NCBI GenBank assembly: GCA_016927475.1 | Contig: JAFGMO010000102.1 | Location: 1-43,517, forward strand | Source: Candidatus Aminicenantota bacterium | Lineage (GTDB): Bacteria; Acidobacteriota; Aminicenantia; Aminicenantales; Aminicenantaceae | Reading direction: 5' to 3' | DNA length: 43,517 nucleotides | The notes under the pieces: model-generated | What the model saw: the letters and a program-made list of their open reading frames with translations, nothing else | Database searches by the model: none | What the model was told of the DNA's origin: nothing | In this document: in pieces, positions 33,979-42,179 of the stretch | Layout of the letters: every line of letters starts with the position of its first letter | Position numbering within the stretch: the first letter of the stretch is position 1 | Position numbers and translations under genes: made by a program

Positions 33979-35015
33979 GTGATATCGTCCAAAACGACTG
34001 AATATCCGCTCTCGGAGGAACGGTAGACGGCTTCGATGACTTTCTGGACGTTCAATCCGTCCTCCCAGGTCGCCAAAGGATCTTTCCGTTGAAGGGAACA
34101 TTCGATAAAATGGGTGTCCTCTTCATAAAAACCTTCGCTACCCAGGGCAAAATCAGCCGTGCTGCCGAGGTCGATCTTGTGAATGTCCGTCCAGCCGGCT
34201 TCATAAGGCGGGACGGAAGTGTGTAAATACAGCTTGATGTAATCATTCGTCACTTCCAGACATCCGTTCTCCCCCTCGATCACAATCTCCGTGGCCGACT
34301 GCCGAAAACCGGGAAGGCTCCAGTTGGCGTCCACAAAACCAATGACACCCTCGGGATATTGAATGATAGCGCTTCCGCTGTCTTCGACATTGGAATAAAA
34401 ACTGAGGGTTTTGGCATAAAGGCTCTCCGGCAGCCCGAAACACTTGTTAAGGAGGAAGATGCCGTGGGATGCGATATCGATGACGACTCCTCCTCCGGAC
34501 TTGCTTTTATCATAAAACCATCCCTTGCGTTTCTTGAGGACCTCGCTGATATAGATGGAAAAATTGAAGCGGGAAATTTTCTTGAGGGCGCCGCCTTCGA
34601 TGATCTCCCTGGCTTTGGAAAAGAGAGGCACATGGGCGATGGTGAACCCGGCAGCGTGAATGATGTTTTTGTCTGCGATCAAATCCACCATTTTCCCTGC
34701 TGAATCCAAGGACTCGGCCAGAGGTTTTTCCACAAAAACATCCAATCCCCGCTCGACGCAGCGGTGGGCGACGGGAAGGTGGGTGAAAGGCGGCGTGCAG
34801 ATAAAAACGGCGTCAAGCTCAGCGGTATCCAGCATCTCCTCAAGGTCGGCATAAAACGGGACGTTCAACCCGGCGTTTTCGACATACTTGGACAATTTTT
34901 TTTGGGCGTCGTGGACCGCAACCAACTCGGCCTTGGGAATCATATTGATCAGGGCGGAATGGAGAATGCCCATCTTCCCCAGCCCGATAACCCCGGTTCT
35001 TACTTTCTTGTCCAT
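33975..35015 (-). CDS. Gfo/Idh/MocA family NAD(P)-dependent oxidoreductase
   Basis: The Rossmann motif GVIGLGKMGILHSALI opens the protein and VFICTPPFTHLPVAHRCVERG follows. The catalytic EKP is intact with K97 in VFVEKPLAESLDSAG. The C-terminal domain has SGGGVVIDIASHGIFLLN and EGENGCLEVTNDYIKLYLH. It should oxidise a hydroxyl of a sugar or cyclitol with NAD(P). The paralogue at 14339 aligns along the whole length but has lost the lysine. It is first in a two-gene unit with the DegT aminotransferase (4-base overlap). The Shine-Dalgarno sequence is modest (GGAAAAG). Confidence 0.9.
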   Translation of the reverse strand: MDKKVRTGVIGLGKMGILHSALINMIPKAELVAVHDAQKKLSKYVENAGLNVPFYADLEEMLDTAELDAVFICTPPFTHLPVAHRCVERGLDVFVEKPLAESLDSAGKMVDLIADKNIIHAAGFTIAHVPLFSKAREIIEGGALKKISRFNFSIYISEVLKKRKGWFYDKSKSGGGVVIDIASHGIFLLNKCFGLPESLYAKTLSFYSNVEDSGSAIIQYPEGVIGFVDANWSLPGFRQSATEIVIEGENGCLEVTNDYIKLYLHTSVPPYEAGWTDIHKIDLGSTADFALGSEGFYEEDTHFIECSLQRKDPLATWEDGLNVQKVIEAVYRSSESGYSVVLDDIT

Positions 35016-35578
35016 CTTTTCTTTTCCGGCCTGCGCTTTAACCTGCGTAATTGATGTTAAATATATTAATCCAACAGTCCCAACAAGGAATGCCGTATTA
35101 TATCAAAATGTAAGGCGGAACATAAGGGGACACCGCCCAAACTCGTAAAACTATACTCCGATCCTTTCGTGAATTAGCATGTTTCTGGACAAATAAGCTT
35201 GGATTTGGCAAAACAATCCATCATGTGGCCGAAATGAATTAATTGAGATATTTGCATCAAAGAAAAGGAAGCTCATGATCGATCAGGCTAACGTGATCAT
35301 AACCGGTGCCAACAAACAGCATCGTCCACAACGAAAACTAACTGGATCGGACGGACACTTTAGCGTCCGCACTGAAAAGCATTTTGAAGAAGACTGTTTT
35401 CATCCAAAGCATTAATAATCTGGTTAGAAATTTCAAACCGATGGCATACGGTTCATGATTGGATTATATAGTACTATTTGATTCATAAACTTATCTTTAG
35501 TGAATTCTACTTACTTTATTTTTATTTAGAACAACTCTTGATAGGACTTGTTCATTATTATTGACTAAATTATAGGAA
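35016..35578. other. Intergenic boundary between the chromosomal part and the AT-rich accessory part
   Basis: This 563-bp stretch starts with a fragment of the dispersed repeat (TAACCTGCGTAATTGATGTT at 35040). Base composition falls sharply after about 35.4 kb. A small hairpin GGACACTTTAGCGTCC lies at about 35354. I see no gene, tRNA or clean direct repeat marking an insertion end. Confidence 0.45.
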
Positions 35579-36322
35579 TTATTTAATTCGCAATATCTCA
35601 CATGATGTTAAGAATAACTCTTTTGCATTTTTATCGAATTTCTGTCCATACAAAGTGGGAGAGTTATAATTAGTAGAGTAAATTTTCAACCAATCTACAA
35701 TTTGATCATGATCTTTAATTTCAAAATCCCACCTTTTTCCATATACTTCATAAACATCTTTTGTAACGGTACTTGTAGTAGCTAACAATGCATGGTCCAA
35801 ACCCCATGATTTTGCATAGTTTTGCTTTAATCCAAACAGATGTGTCGCAATTTGTAAATTGACTTTCCTTTCGGGTTTATATTTTTTGCATTCAACAATA
35901 TACCCAACCGGTTTTGTTAGACCTTTAATTTTTTGAATAGCGATAATATCAGCCTCATCCCCAATATGGTGATCAAATAATCGAACATTCAATTGAATCT
36001 CAAAACCAAAAGAGGCAAGTATTTCTGCAATTAATTTTTCAAAATAATCTGATGGTATTTCATACAATTCCGTATTATGTTTCACTAAATATTTTGCGGT
36101 TTCCTTCGTTATAGTTTTACATACAGTAACAATTTCATTATTTATCACTGGCATGTTAACAATAATTGAAGCAAAATCTTTTGATAATACCTTCCAACAT
36201 TCATTTTCGCCTGATAAGGACCTCGCGACAGCAAAGAATCTCCCGCTTTTTTCCCTAATATCAAATTTATTGGATGCAAATTTCCTTCTTGATCTTACAT
36301 CGAAAAATTGTAGACCAGTCAT
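35579..36322 (-). CDS. Mrr-like PD-(D/E)xK restriction endonuclease domain protein
   Basis: The 247-residue protein has an N-terminal basic region of about 55 residues (FFDVRSRRKFASNKFDI) and a C-terminal nuclease domain. YFEKLIAEILASFGFEIQ is the leading helix, Asp125 lies in IGDEADIIAI, and Glu144-Cys-Lys146 in GYIVECKKYK. This spacing and the ECK motif fit the Mrr/RE-homologous family, which cleaves methylated or foreign DNA or recognises other nucleic acids. No methyltransferase is adjacent, as expected for a methyl-directed enzyme. The start has no obvious Shine-Dalgarno sequence. Base composition is far more AT-rich than in the genes left of 35 kb, suggesting transfer. Confidence 0.75.
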   Translation of the reverse strand: MTGLQFFDVRSRRKFASNKFDIREKSGRFFAVARSLSGENECWKVLSKDFASIIVNMPVINNEIVTVCKTITKETAKYLVKHNTELYEIPSDYFEKLIAEILASFGFEIQLNVRLFDHHIGDEADIIAIQKIKGLTKPVGYIVECKKYKPERKVNLQIATHLFGLKQNYAKSWGLDHALLATTSTVTKDVYEVYGKRWDFEIKDHDQIVDWLKIYSTNYNSPTLYGQKFDKNAKELFLTSCEILRIK

Positions 36323-36347
36323 TGTTGTGACTCATATAATTCTATAA

Positions 36348-36670
36348 CTAAATGATATCATTTAACAACCGAGAAATTTCGAAAGCTTTGTTTATCATGC
36401 TAAACCAATAAATTGGCAGGCCATATTCATTTAATGAGTATTTCTCATTATATTTTCGGGTATATTTATTTCTCGGTGGTGTTAGATGATAATTCTCTTT
36501 GATTTCCTTTGATATTTCTTTTAATATTTATTAATTAAATTTCATCCCAGTCAGTTGCTATTAATTTAAATATTCTAATTAAATCATTATAGGAATCAAT
36601 CATCAATATATCAATAACCTCCCGAGATTGCCTAGCGAGTTGATAGAAGTTATTTTGAAATAGTTTATTA
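36348..36670 (-). pseudogene. Remnant of a ~100-codon gene, frame-disrupted
   Basis: Two short open stretches on the minus strand sit head to tail in different frames. The first reads ...FYQLARQSREVIDILMIDSY... and ends in TDWDEI-stop near 36540. The second reads ILKEISKEIKENYHL..., then NEYGLPIYWFSMINKAFEIS, and ends at the TAG at 36348-36350. Neither has a proper start with a ribosome-binding site. Both have protein-like composition, so I read them as one decayed gene of unknown family. Confidence 0.4.
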
Positions 36671-36970
36671 CAAATCTTTTAATAATTCTTTAGCTTTCTT
36701 ATATTTATTTTTTGGGACAAGAAATCTGACTGGAATTAGCGCAAGATGTGTATAAGAATGATCACCTTGTGCATAATAAGGAATTTTTTCACCTTCAAGT
36801 ATTGATTTTATAAATCCGATTTGTGCAGCATCACTATTTATGATGACTTCTTCTAAATAAACAAAAATAGGTTTTGGTACAGGAGGTAATTCATTTACTA
36901 AATCAACATTGTATTCAGTACAACGTGTAATTCCTTCACGGAATTCTGCTTTACAGTTTGGACAAAACAT
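36668..36970 (-). CDS. Zinc-ribbon / DUF2007 protein with degenerate zinc site
   Basis: I take the ATG at 36968-36970 (MFCPNCKAEF) with AAAGGAAA upstream; 14 extra residues read before it look non-native. The N-terminus has CPNCKAEFREGITRC, the first half of a zinc ribbon, but the fourth ligand is lost: it reads C-T-E-Y where relatives have C-x-x-C. Residues 35-100 match the DUF2007 putative signal-transducing domain (IGFIKSILEGEKIPYYAQGD, then RFLVPKNKYKKAKELLKDL). The function of DUF2007 is not known. It lies at the 3' side of the cassette array and lacks clear attC boundaries of its own. Confidence 0.7.
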   Translation of the reverse strand: MFCPNCKAEFREGITRCTEYNVDLVNELPPVPKPIFVYLEEVIINSDAAQIGFIKSILEGEKIPYYAQGDHSYTHLALIPVRFLVPKNKYKKAKELLKDL

Positions 36971-37142
36971 AATTTTTCCTTTTTGTGATATTAATCTTCC
37001 AACATTTAGCATGACTTATTAGAGGACAGCGAGAACATATTCAGGTAAGGTCAATACTTTTCTTTGTGACATGTAATCATATCCCAAAGCTGTAAGTCTA
37101 TAACCTCATGATTACCTCAATTTTTCCTATTTCAATATTCTT

Positions 37143-37233
37143 TCATACCCTTCTTTTCGTATATAAAGGCCTGCTATGTACCTGGCAGAAGCCACCAGGT
37201 TTTCGCCAGTCTATATTTACAAACTAGTTATGT
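37143..37233 (-). other. Degenerate attC-like site (last cassette)
   Basis: ACATAAC at 37227-37233 holds the stop codon of the trypsin-like gene and mirrors the GTTATGT that begins that cassette. The arms TTTGTAAATATAGACTGG and CAGGCCTTTATATACGAAA pair imperfectly around a central hairpin ACCTGGTGGC-TTCT-GCCAGGT. The outer box on the far side is poor (GGTATGA), which may mark the decayed end of the array. Confidence 0.45.
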
Positions 37234-37950
37234 ATCTCTTGCTAAATCTCCACATGTTATATCAATTGCGACCTGATATTTTTTGATGGATATTCCAAAA
37301 ATGCGATTTGTATTGGATTCACCTCCGCATACAAGTGCGATCGTATTACCTTTATTATCAATTATTGGTGAACCACTACAACCTTTGAAATGTTCATGCC
37401 CTGGATGAGAAATTGGAAGTTCAAAAATATAATAATCATTATCAGTCCCGATATATTTCAGGCCCATGTAAACCCTATGCTTTGTTATCAATTGATTGCT
37501 GACGAGATCTGGTAAAACCTGACCCGAAAAGCCATAAAGCTTCGTACTGTCAGGTTCTGAATCAAAAGACAGCTGACAGATATTTCTAGGGATTTCTGAA
37601 AGAATTTTGCCATTTGGCTTTATTTCCTGGAAGTAGGAAGTAAAGGTGTTTGGAACTGTCACAAATGAGAAATCTATATCTTTAACTCTAGGATTGTTAA
37701 TCGAAAAAGAACCAAAAAAATTCATAGAAACAAGAGGATATAATAGTGTGCCTTTTCCATGTTCATATTTAATTTCTGCCGCCCATTTCCCCATATCACC
37801 TGTTGCATGTTGAACTGTAAGCAATATTCTTCTCTTTTTGTAATCAATCAAACAACCAGATGCTAATCCTATCGGCATACTGTTATTGTCAAGTTTTCTT
37901 AAGGGAATGCTTGACAATTTCACATATTCAAAGAAAGCATCATAATCCAT
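37228..37950 (-). CDS. Trypsin-like serine protease (cassette gene)
   Basis: The 240-residue protein has no signal peptide, so it is probably cytoplasmic. The catalytic triad of the chymotrypsin/trypsin-like fold is visible: His in ILLTVQHATGD, Asp in KDIDFSFVTV, and Ser in FKGCSGSPIIDNKGNTIALV (G-x-S-G-S-P). It looks like the stand-alone trypsin-like peptidases found as effectors in accessory regions; the substrate is unknown. AAGGAG precedes the ATG, only 11 bases after the cassette boundary GTTATGT. Its stop codon lies within ACATAAC, the mirror of that boundary. It may be an anti-phage or stress effector, but only its setting suggests that. Confidence 0.78.
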   Translation of the reverse strand: MDYDAFFEYVKLSSIPLRKLDNNSMPIGLASGCLIDYKKRRILLTVQHATGDMGKWAAEIKYEHGKGTLLYPLVSMNFFGSFSINNPRVKDIDFSFVTVPNTFTSYFQEIKPNGKILSEIPRNICQLSFDSEPDSTKLYGFSGQVLPDLVSNQLITKHRVYMGLKYIGTDNDYYIFELPISHPGHEHFKGCSGSPIIDNKGNTIALVCGGESNTNRIFGISIKKYQVAIDITCGDLARDT

Positions 37951-37971
37951 CCGCTATCTCCTTATTTATTC

Positions 37972-38033
37972 ACATAACTGCGTCGACATTAGCGGTGGCG
38001 CGGAGCATCGTCCACTGCATTCTGTTGTTCGGT
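37972..38033 (-). other. attC-like recombination site
   Basis: On the minus strand this 62-base site runs from ACCGAAC to GTTATGT. Its arms AACAACAGAATGCAGTGGAC and GCGCCACCGCTAATGTCGAC pair imperfectly with extra-helical bases. It begins 12 bases after the stop of the ATPase gene and ends 22 bases before the protease ATG. Confidence 0.65.
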
Positions 38034-38044
38034 GACCTTTCACC

Positions 38045-39913
38045 TCATTTAGTGATGAGATTTTTCATGTCTTCAAACCAAGCAAGAAGATCCCCGTCAG
38101 GATCTACATCATCCAGCAATGCCTTTGTCATATGCTTTGTGGCACGAGAACAAAGAACTCTCTTTGCCTTTGATTCCTTTTCTCCTTTTACCACATCGGG
38201 AAGGTTGTCCCACACCTTGGGGCTTCCGGAAGCTTCATGAACCAATCGTGCAATCCCTCGCGGAACATCATCAAACGGCCCGAAATTAGAATTTATCACT
38301 AAGGTAATGCCCAGTTCTTTATATCCTGTAATTATAGCGTCTTTGTGGAGGTAATTCTCTATTTCTTTTTTCGCTGTGCTTCGAGCCTTACACCGATCAC
38401 GAGCATTTACCTCATTTATATGGGCTTCGTATTTAGGGGGTCGTGGTTGAGCGACGTCTCTATCGCAGAGATGGAACTCCGGTCTCTTGAGGTTCGCAAG
38501 CCTAGAAGACCAAAGAAGAAGAGATGTCCCGCCAAGAGGAAAGAAGATGATTTTACCATCCAACTCTAGCTTCTCTAGATCAAGCACATCAAAACCATCT
38601 TTGCGTAATACGGAAGCCATGGCCTGCAAAAAGGCAATATCATTTTGGCCCTCTACACCAATGAATAGCTTCACAGTGTTGTCTGGTAGAACTCCAAGTG
38701 ATTTTGCAAACATTTCATTTGTCTTGGCCCCGCCCATCAAAATTTTCCTGGACTTGTCTTGATCGATGTGGATATAGCGCAGACAACTGTCGGGCAATGA
38801 ACGTGCCAGCATAGGCGTATGCGTGCTTATTATTACTTGAGCCTCCGATGAAAGATCTGACAAAGCTCTTAATAACATTCGCTGATTGTTAGGGTGCTGA
38901 CAAGTTTCGGGTTCTTCAATGCCATAAATCACCGCCGAGTGACCTGTTTCTCTTGCAAGTTGCTCGGCTTTTGCGCGAAAGAAATTCAATAGAATAAGTC
39001 TTTTGACACCACTACCTCGCTTGTTGATTGGGATGTCATCATCTGAAGTAATGCTGGCCTTGAAGAGACTATCCCACTTTGGTGGAGTAAAAGTGGGGTT
39101 AAGTTGCGTCGCAAGCGTTGGATCCATATCATGAAGTTTTTCCAAAGTCGAATTAGCAATCTTCTGGACTTCAGTCTGAACATACTCAGTGATTACCGAC
39201 AGCTCCGCTTCTTTAGCCTTTATAGCTTCCTTAACCGCTGCTTTAAGTGGGTCCTGGGCTTCAGGGTCTTGATCTGTGCTCGCGCGATCTGACTTAAAAA
39301 GAGCGAATGCAGGAAGGTATTTGCGAAGCTCAGTCCATACCTTCTTAGCATTTTCTTCATTTAGTTGAATTGAGGATGGAGCAGGCTTGAGTTCACCTAA
39401 ATGTTCTCGTATCCGAGCACGTAGCTGGGCATTAACTCTTTGATCCACGTCTTTTAGATCTATACTTAACTCCATAGCATGTTTCTTAAGGTCAGCATTC
39501 TTGAATTGTAGGAGATCTTTCGCACCATCCACAGTTGGATGAATAGCGTAGGCTTCAATGCTTCTGCATTTTGGTTTCTGCAGGTCTCCACTGTAGACCT
39601 TATGGATTTCCAATCTCCCATCAGCATTTAGAAGTAACTCTGTACTGAGTCTCGTAGGATTCGCATCGTCTAAAACAACTTCGTCCGGAAGATCACTAAA
39701 CTCACAGATTATTGTCAAATCCTTAGGATTTCCACCTTTTGATGCATCGTCCTTATCAGGATTAATGTCGTTCAGAAAAAGGTCTAGCGCGTCCATAATC
39801 GTGGACTTGCCGGAATCGTTCTTTCCAATAAGAACCGTGATATCCTCTAAGATAATGGACATCTCTTCCTGAAAACAACGGAAATTACGAAGCCTTAGTC
39901 GTGCAAGTTTCAC
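38045..39913 (-). CDS. OLD-family-like AAA ATPase with C-terminal Toprim-like region (cassette gene)
   Basis: I start at the GTG at 39911-39913; the longer reading from 39958 runs through the attC site. The 622-residue product begins VKLARLRLRNFRCFQ and has Walker A GKNDSGKST (30-38). An insert with coiled coil follows, then a signature-like GSGVKRLILLNFF, Walker B AVIYGIEEPETCQHP and the switch VIISTHTPM. The C-terminal third has FIGVEGQNDIAFLQAM, HLCDRDV and KKEIENYL, which fit a Toprim or DUF4435-like nuclease region of OLD/AAA-15 proteins. Such proteins are common phage-defence nucleases (OLD, the GajA half of Gabija). No UvrD helicase adjoins, so it is not a classic Gabija pair. Confidence 0.8.
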   Translation of the reverse strand: MKLARLRLRNFRCFQEEMSIILEDITVLIGKNDSGKSTIMDALDLFLNDINPDKDDASKGGNPKDLTIICEFSDLPDEVVLDDANPTRLSTELLLNADGRLEIHKVYSGDLQKPKCRSIEAYAIHPTVDGAKDLLQFKNADLKKHAMELSIDLKDVDQRVNAQLRARIREHLGELKPAPSSIQLNEENAKKVWTELRKYLPAFALFKSDRASTDQDPEAQDPLKAAVKEAIKAKEAELSVITEYVQTEVQKIANSTLEKLHDMDPTLATQLNPTFTPPKWDSLFKASITSDDDIPINKRGSGVKRLILLNFFRAKAEQLARETGHSAVIYGIEEPETCQHPNNQRMLLRALSDLSSEAQVIISTHTPMLARSLPDSCLRYIHIDQDKSRKILMGGAKTNEMFAKSLGVLPDNTVKLFIGVEGQNDIAFLQAMASVLRKDGFDVLDLEKLELDGKIIFFPLGGTSLLLWSSRLANLKRPEFHLCDRDVAQPRPPKYEAHINEVNARDRCKARSTAKKEIENYLHKDAIITGYKELGITLVINSNFGPFDDVPRGIARLVHEASGSPKVWDNLPDVVKGEKESKAKRVLCSRATKHMTKALLDDVDPDGDLLAWFEDMKNLITK

Positions 39914-39921
39914 GGTAGTAT

Positions 39922-39984
39922 ACCTAACGTTCAGCGTGAGGATTCTGCGTCCCAGCACCGATATCCCCGACGCTGTTGTTCTGC
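39922..39984 (-). other. attC-like recombination site
   Basis: On the minus strand the 63-base site runs from GCAGAAC to GTTAGGT. Arms AACAACAGCGTCGGGGAT and ATCCTCACGCTGAACGTT share CAGCGT/ACGCTG and the flanking bases. It lies five bases after the stop of the 205-residue gene and eight bases before the GTG of the ATPase gene. Confidence 0.7.
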
Positions 39985-39989
39985 AATTC

Positions 39990-40607
39990 CTATGCAGATT
40001 CCCAGAGCTCCTTGGCCTTTGCCTCTTCCATCTCCTTCTGTTTCATCTCTATCTTGTTGACAAGAGATTGGTACTCCCGCAAGGCGGTAGAGTATTGTGC
40101 CAGGGTGTCGCAATCCAGCACCTCGAATCCGGGGTTGAATGCGTACCGGAACCGACCGGAACCTAAGCGTTCCCAACACTGAGTGTATCCTGTAGGTTCG
40201 CCAAGGAGATCAAACTCGTCCCATACCGCTGCAATGCGGCTGATCATGTTACGGAATGCCTTTTTGAAAAATGGTTCATTTTTGTCCTGCCCGTAACCGC
40301 TGTCGTTCTTGGATCTGTTGTGAGGCCAATCGGCTTCTTGCGAAGTCTCCTCCTGAACGACATCGGGTAGCGACGCAATCAGCCCTTCAACCTTGGATTT
40401 GAGCTGTTTGATTCGGTCGATACCCATTTCAGCAATCTGCTTCGCATGGTCCTTCAGTCGGCGATCGACTTCCTCCCGTATCCATGTCTCTGCGATTGAC
40501 GCAAGATGCGGACGGTACGCGACGATCAGGGAGTCGAGACGCTTCCTCAAATCATCCCGCTTGGGGGCAAACGCATCGATTTCATCGGCAAGGTCTTTGC
40601 TACGCAT
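39990..40607 (-). CDS. Helical protein of unknown function (cassette gene)
   Basis: The 205-residue protein is soluble, charged and mostly helical. Likely coiled-coil stretches are residues 1-80 (EVDRRLKDHAKQIAEMGIDR, KQLKSKVEGL) and 165-205 (SLVNKIEMKQKEMEEAKAKE). The middle has a GYTQCWERLGSGRFRYAFNP segment with aromatic residues. I do not recognise a family. A strong GGAGG lies before the ATG and directly after the cassette boundary GTTCTGC. Its own end carries GCAGAAC, the exact mirror. It lies just upstream of the OLD-like ATPase cassette; the separate attC site argues that the two were acquired independently rather than as one operon. Confidence 0.65.
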   Translation of the reverse strand: MRSKDLADEIDAFAPKRDDLRKRLDSLIVAYRPHLASIAETWIREEVDRRLKDHAKQIAEMGIDRIKQLKSKVEGLIASLPDVVQEETSQEADWPHNRSKNDSGYGQDKNEPFFKKAFRNMISRIAAVWDEFDLLGEPTGYTQCWERLGSGRFRYAFNPGFEVLDCDTLAQYSTALREYQSLVNKIEMKQKEMEEAKAKELWESA

Positions 40608-40630
40608 GGTCTATTCCTCCTTCTCTCCTT

Positions 40631-40702
40631 GCAGAACGACCGTAATCTCCAGACAGCGTAAGACGCAGGCTGTAGCTGGTTTGGTGAATTGCGAAGTTAG
40701 GC
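40631..40702 (-). other. attC-like recombination site
   Basis: The 72-base site on the minus strand runs from GCCTAAC to GTTCTGC. The stop codon of the membrane-protein gene (TAA) lies inside GCCTAAC. Arms AACTTCGCAATTCACCAAAC and GTCTGGAGATTACGGTCGTT pair with bulges along some 25 positions. The spacing to the next ATG is 23 bases with GGAGG in between. Confidence 0.7.
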
Positions 40703-41374
40703 ATTGCTATTTGTTGATATTTTGTCGATTCGTTTTGCAAGCGCAACGGTCATCATTGATTTAGCGAATCCGCCAAAAAAGGGAACGGAACTCAATACGG
40801 CAAGAAGAAGCATTTTCCTATCAGTGAACGTACCTATTAGTTGTTTCTCTGCGGATTTCCTTGAATATACCCTGCTCTTCACATTAGTATTCTTCATATA
40901 TAGGTCTATCTGTTCACTATTATTGTCCAAACTCACTAATTCGATAGAAACTCTATCATCGGGATTTAATAACGCAATTTCCAAGTCCAGAGCATTGCCC
41001 TCTTTTCTCTTTTCAATTATTTCACCAAATCCAACTTCAGGATCCGTTGTTATCGAATAATCTACAATATTTGATGATTCATCTAAGCGAATATTGACAG
41101 GATGATTTTCAACAGCCTCGGTTCCAGAATTAGAGATATCTATAGAAAAAAGATACACAGCCTTAGCATCTTCGCCAGAAAACTTGATTTCAAGTTGATC
41201 CTTAATTTTTTCAGAAAAAGTAAGCAATGAGGAAATATCACCTATTATGCCATCTACTCTCTTAATTTTATGGGTCTTATTCCAAATATAGACTGATACT
41301 ATGCTGGTGATAATTGCGCCAGCCATCCCACCAAACAATGCTGCAATTGTAGGATTTTGATACCAAGACATCAT
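40697..41374 (-). CDS. Two-helix membrane protein of unknown function (cassette gene)
   Basis: The 225-residue protein has an N-terminal transmembrane helix (IAALFGGMAGAIITSIVSVYIW) and a soluble beta-rich middle domain (VYLFSIDISNSGTEAVENHP, DRVSIELVSLDNNSEQ). A hydrophobic region near the C-terminus follows (MLLLAVLSSVPFFGGFAKSM). The middle domain resembles the beta-sandwich of small accessory membrane proteins, but I know no function. Two ATGs lie in tandem (41372-41374 and 41369-41371); AGGAG fits the second slightly better. Its cassette begins GTTAGGC at 41386-41392 and ends GCCTAAC, an exact mirror. Upstream lies a ~250-bp repeat with a TATAAT box. Confidence 0.65.
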   Translation of the reverse strand: MMSWYQNPTIAALFGGMAGAIITSIVSVYIWNKTHKIKRVDGIIGDISSLLTFSEKIKDQLEIKFSGEDAKAVYLFSIDISNSGTEAVENHPVNIRLDESSNIVDYSITTDPEVGFGEIIEKRKEGNALDLEIALLNPDDRVSIELVSLDNNSEQIDLYMKNTNVKSRVYSRKSAEKQLIGTFTDRKMLLLAVLSSVPFFGGFAKSMMTVALAKRIDKISTNSNA

Positions 41375-41392
41375 ATTCTCCTTATGCCTAAC

Positions 41393-41638
41393 ATATATTA
41401 TATGGCAATATTTTCTGTGAAAATACGTGGCTTCCTATGGAGTTATCCTGACAGATCATAATAAGGAGTAATTAATCGAAAAAAAATCGTTTCGGACTCC
41501 ACCTCATCTGCTAACTGTTTGTTTATTAAAGCAAATCTCGCTGTCTAAGTAAATACTATCAAAACTCATTGTAATAATTCAAGAATAATTAGTCTGAATA
41601 ATGCAGGTCAAAAGTGATCTTCTATTTCAACCGGTCAG
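41393..41638 (-). repeat. ~250-bp direct repeat, copy A, with putative promoter
   Basis: This region parallels 43160-43412 over its whole length, roughly three quarters identical by eye; the best block contains ATCAAAACTCATTGTAATAA. On the minus strand it ends in TATAATATATG (TATAAT at 41397-41402), just before the cassette boundary GTTAGGC. It also contains the end block of the dispersed repeat (CTGAATAATGCAGGT on the plus strand). It may be a non-coding, promoter-bearing cassette. The gap 41375-41689 holds no gene. Confidence 0.6.
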
Positions 41639-41684
41639 TCTTAGGCTCAGCCTTTAGAACATCGCCACCAAGGCTTTGTTCAGC
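41625..41684 (-). other. Weak attC-like site
   Basis: After the stop of the exported-protein gene comes GCTGAAC (41678-41684), which mirrors that cassette's first heptamer GTTCGGC at 6/7. An AGCCTT/AAGGCT stem follows, and then a poor far box (GTTGAAA). It is about 60 bases long. The palindrome is weaker than at the other sites. Confidence 0.4.
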
Positions 41685-41689
41685 GATTA

Positions 41690-42166
41690 TTATCTTGTGT
41701 CCTCTGTCCAAAACTCAACTGTGTCCCCGTCAGAGTCTATGATCTCACAGGACGTAAAACCCATTTTCCCGAGGTATGTTCCTGGCGATATCGACGAGAA
41801 GGTTTTAGGCTCAAGGATGTATGTCCAAGCTCCTTTTTCGGCGATGATGTATTCTTCTGGATCAGAATCTTCGTCGAGTCTCATAGTACGTTTACCGAGG
41901 ACTTTTACTTCATCCCAACCTTCATCTTTCAAGTACTCAACAGCACTGTCACCGAGCCGGCTTGATCGTAGCAAGAGATGGAATACTCCTGCAAGCGAAG
42001 CTCGTTCGGATGCTGACAACTTATGTACTCCACATTGCCGTTGTTGCTGAGGAGTTAGGAGGATTGAAATAAGGTCTTTTGATACTCTGCCCTGTGCCCA
42101 AACGATTCCACACAGAGCCACTGTGGCTATCAATCCCGTGATAATTGTTTTCGTTCTTAATTTCAT
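41690..42166 (-). CDS. Exported protein of unknown function (cassette gene)
   Basis: The ATG at 42164-42166 is chosen because AAGGGGAGG lies seven bases upstream; the longer frame to 42265 runs through an attC-like site. The 158-residue product has a signal peptide (KLRTKTIITGLIATVALCGIVWAQG). The mature domain is about 130 residues: a helical first half (LLTPQQQRQCGVHKL, ERASLAGVFHLLLRSS) and a beta-rich second half (VLGKRTMRLDEDSDPEEYI, GTYLGKMGFTSCEIID). I do not recognise the family. The cassette boundary GTTCGGC (42180-42186) lies 13 bases before the start. Confidence 0.62.
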   Translation of the reverse strand: MKLRTKTIITGLIATVALCGIVWAQGRVSKDLISILLTPQQQRQCGVHKLSASERASLAGVFHLLLRSSRLGDSAVEYLKDEGWDEVKVLGKRTMRLDEDSDPEEYIIAEKGAWTYILEPKTFSSISPGTYLGKMGFTSCEIIDSDGDTVEFWTEDTR

Positions 42167-42179
42167 GAATCCTCCCCTT

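Noticed and set aside
35275..35400. attC-like site downstream of the Mrr-like gene (GTTAGCC, GCGGACGC)
   Set aside because: No matching heptamer at the gene's 5' end and no extended palindrome, so I did not extend the cassette array to it.
39914..39958. ATG at 39958 as start of the OLD-like ATPase
   Set aside because: The 15 codons would run through the attC palindrome; the GTG right after the boundary heptamer fits the family N-terminus.
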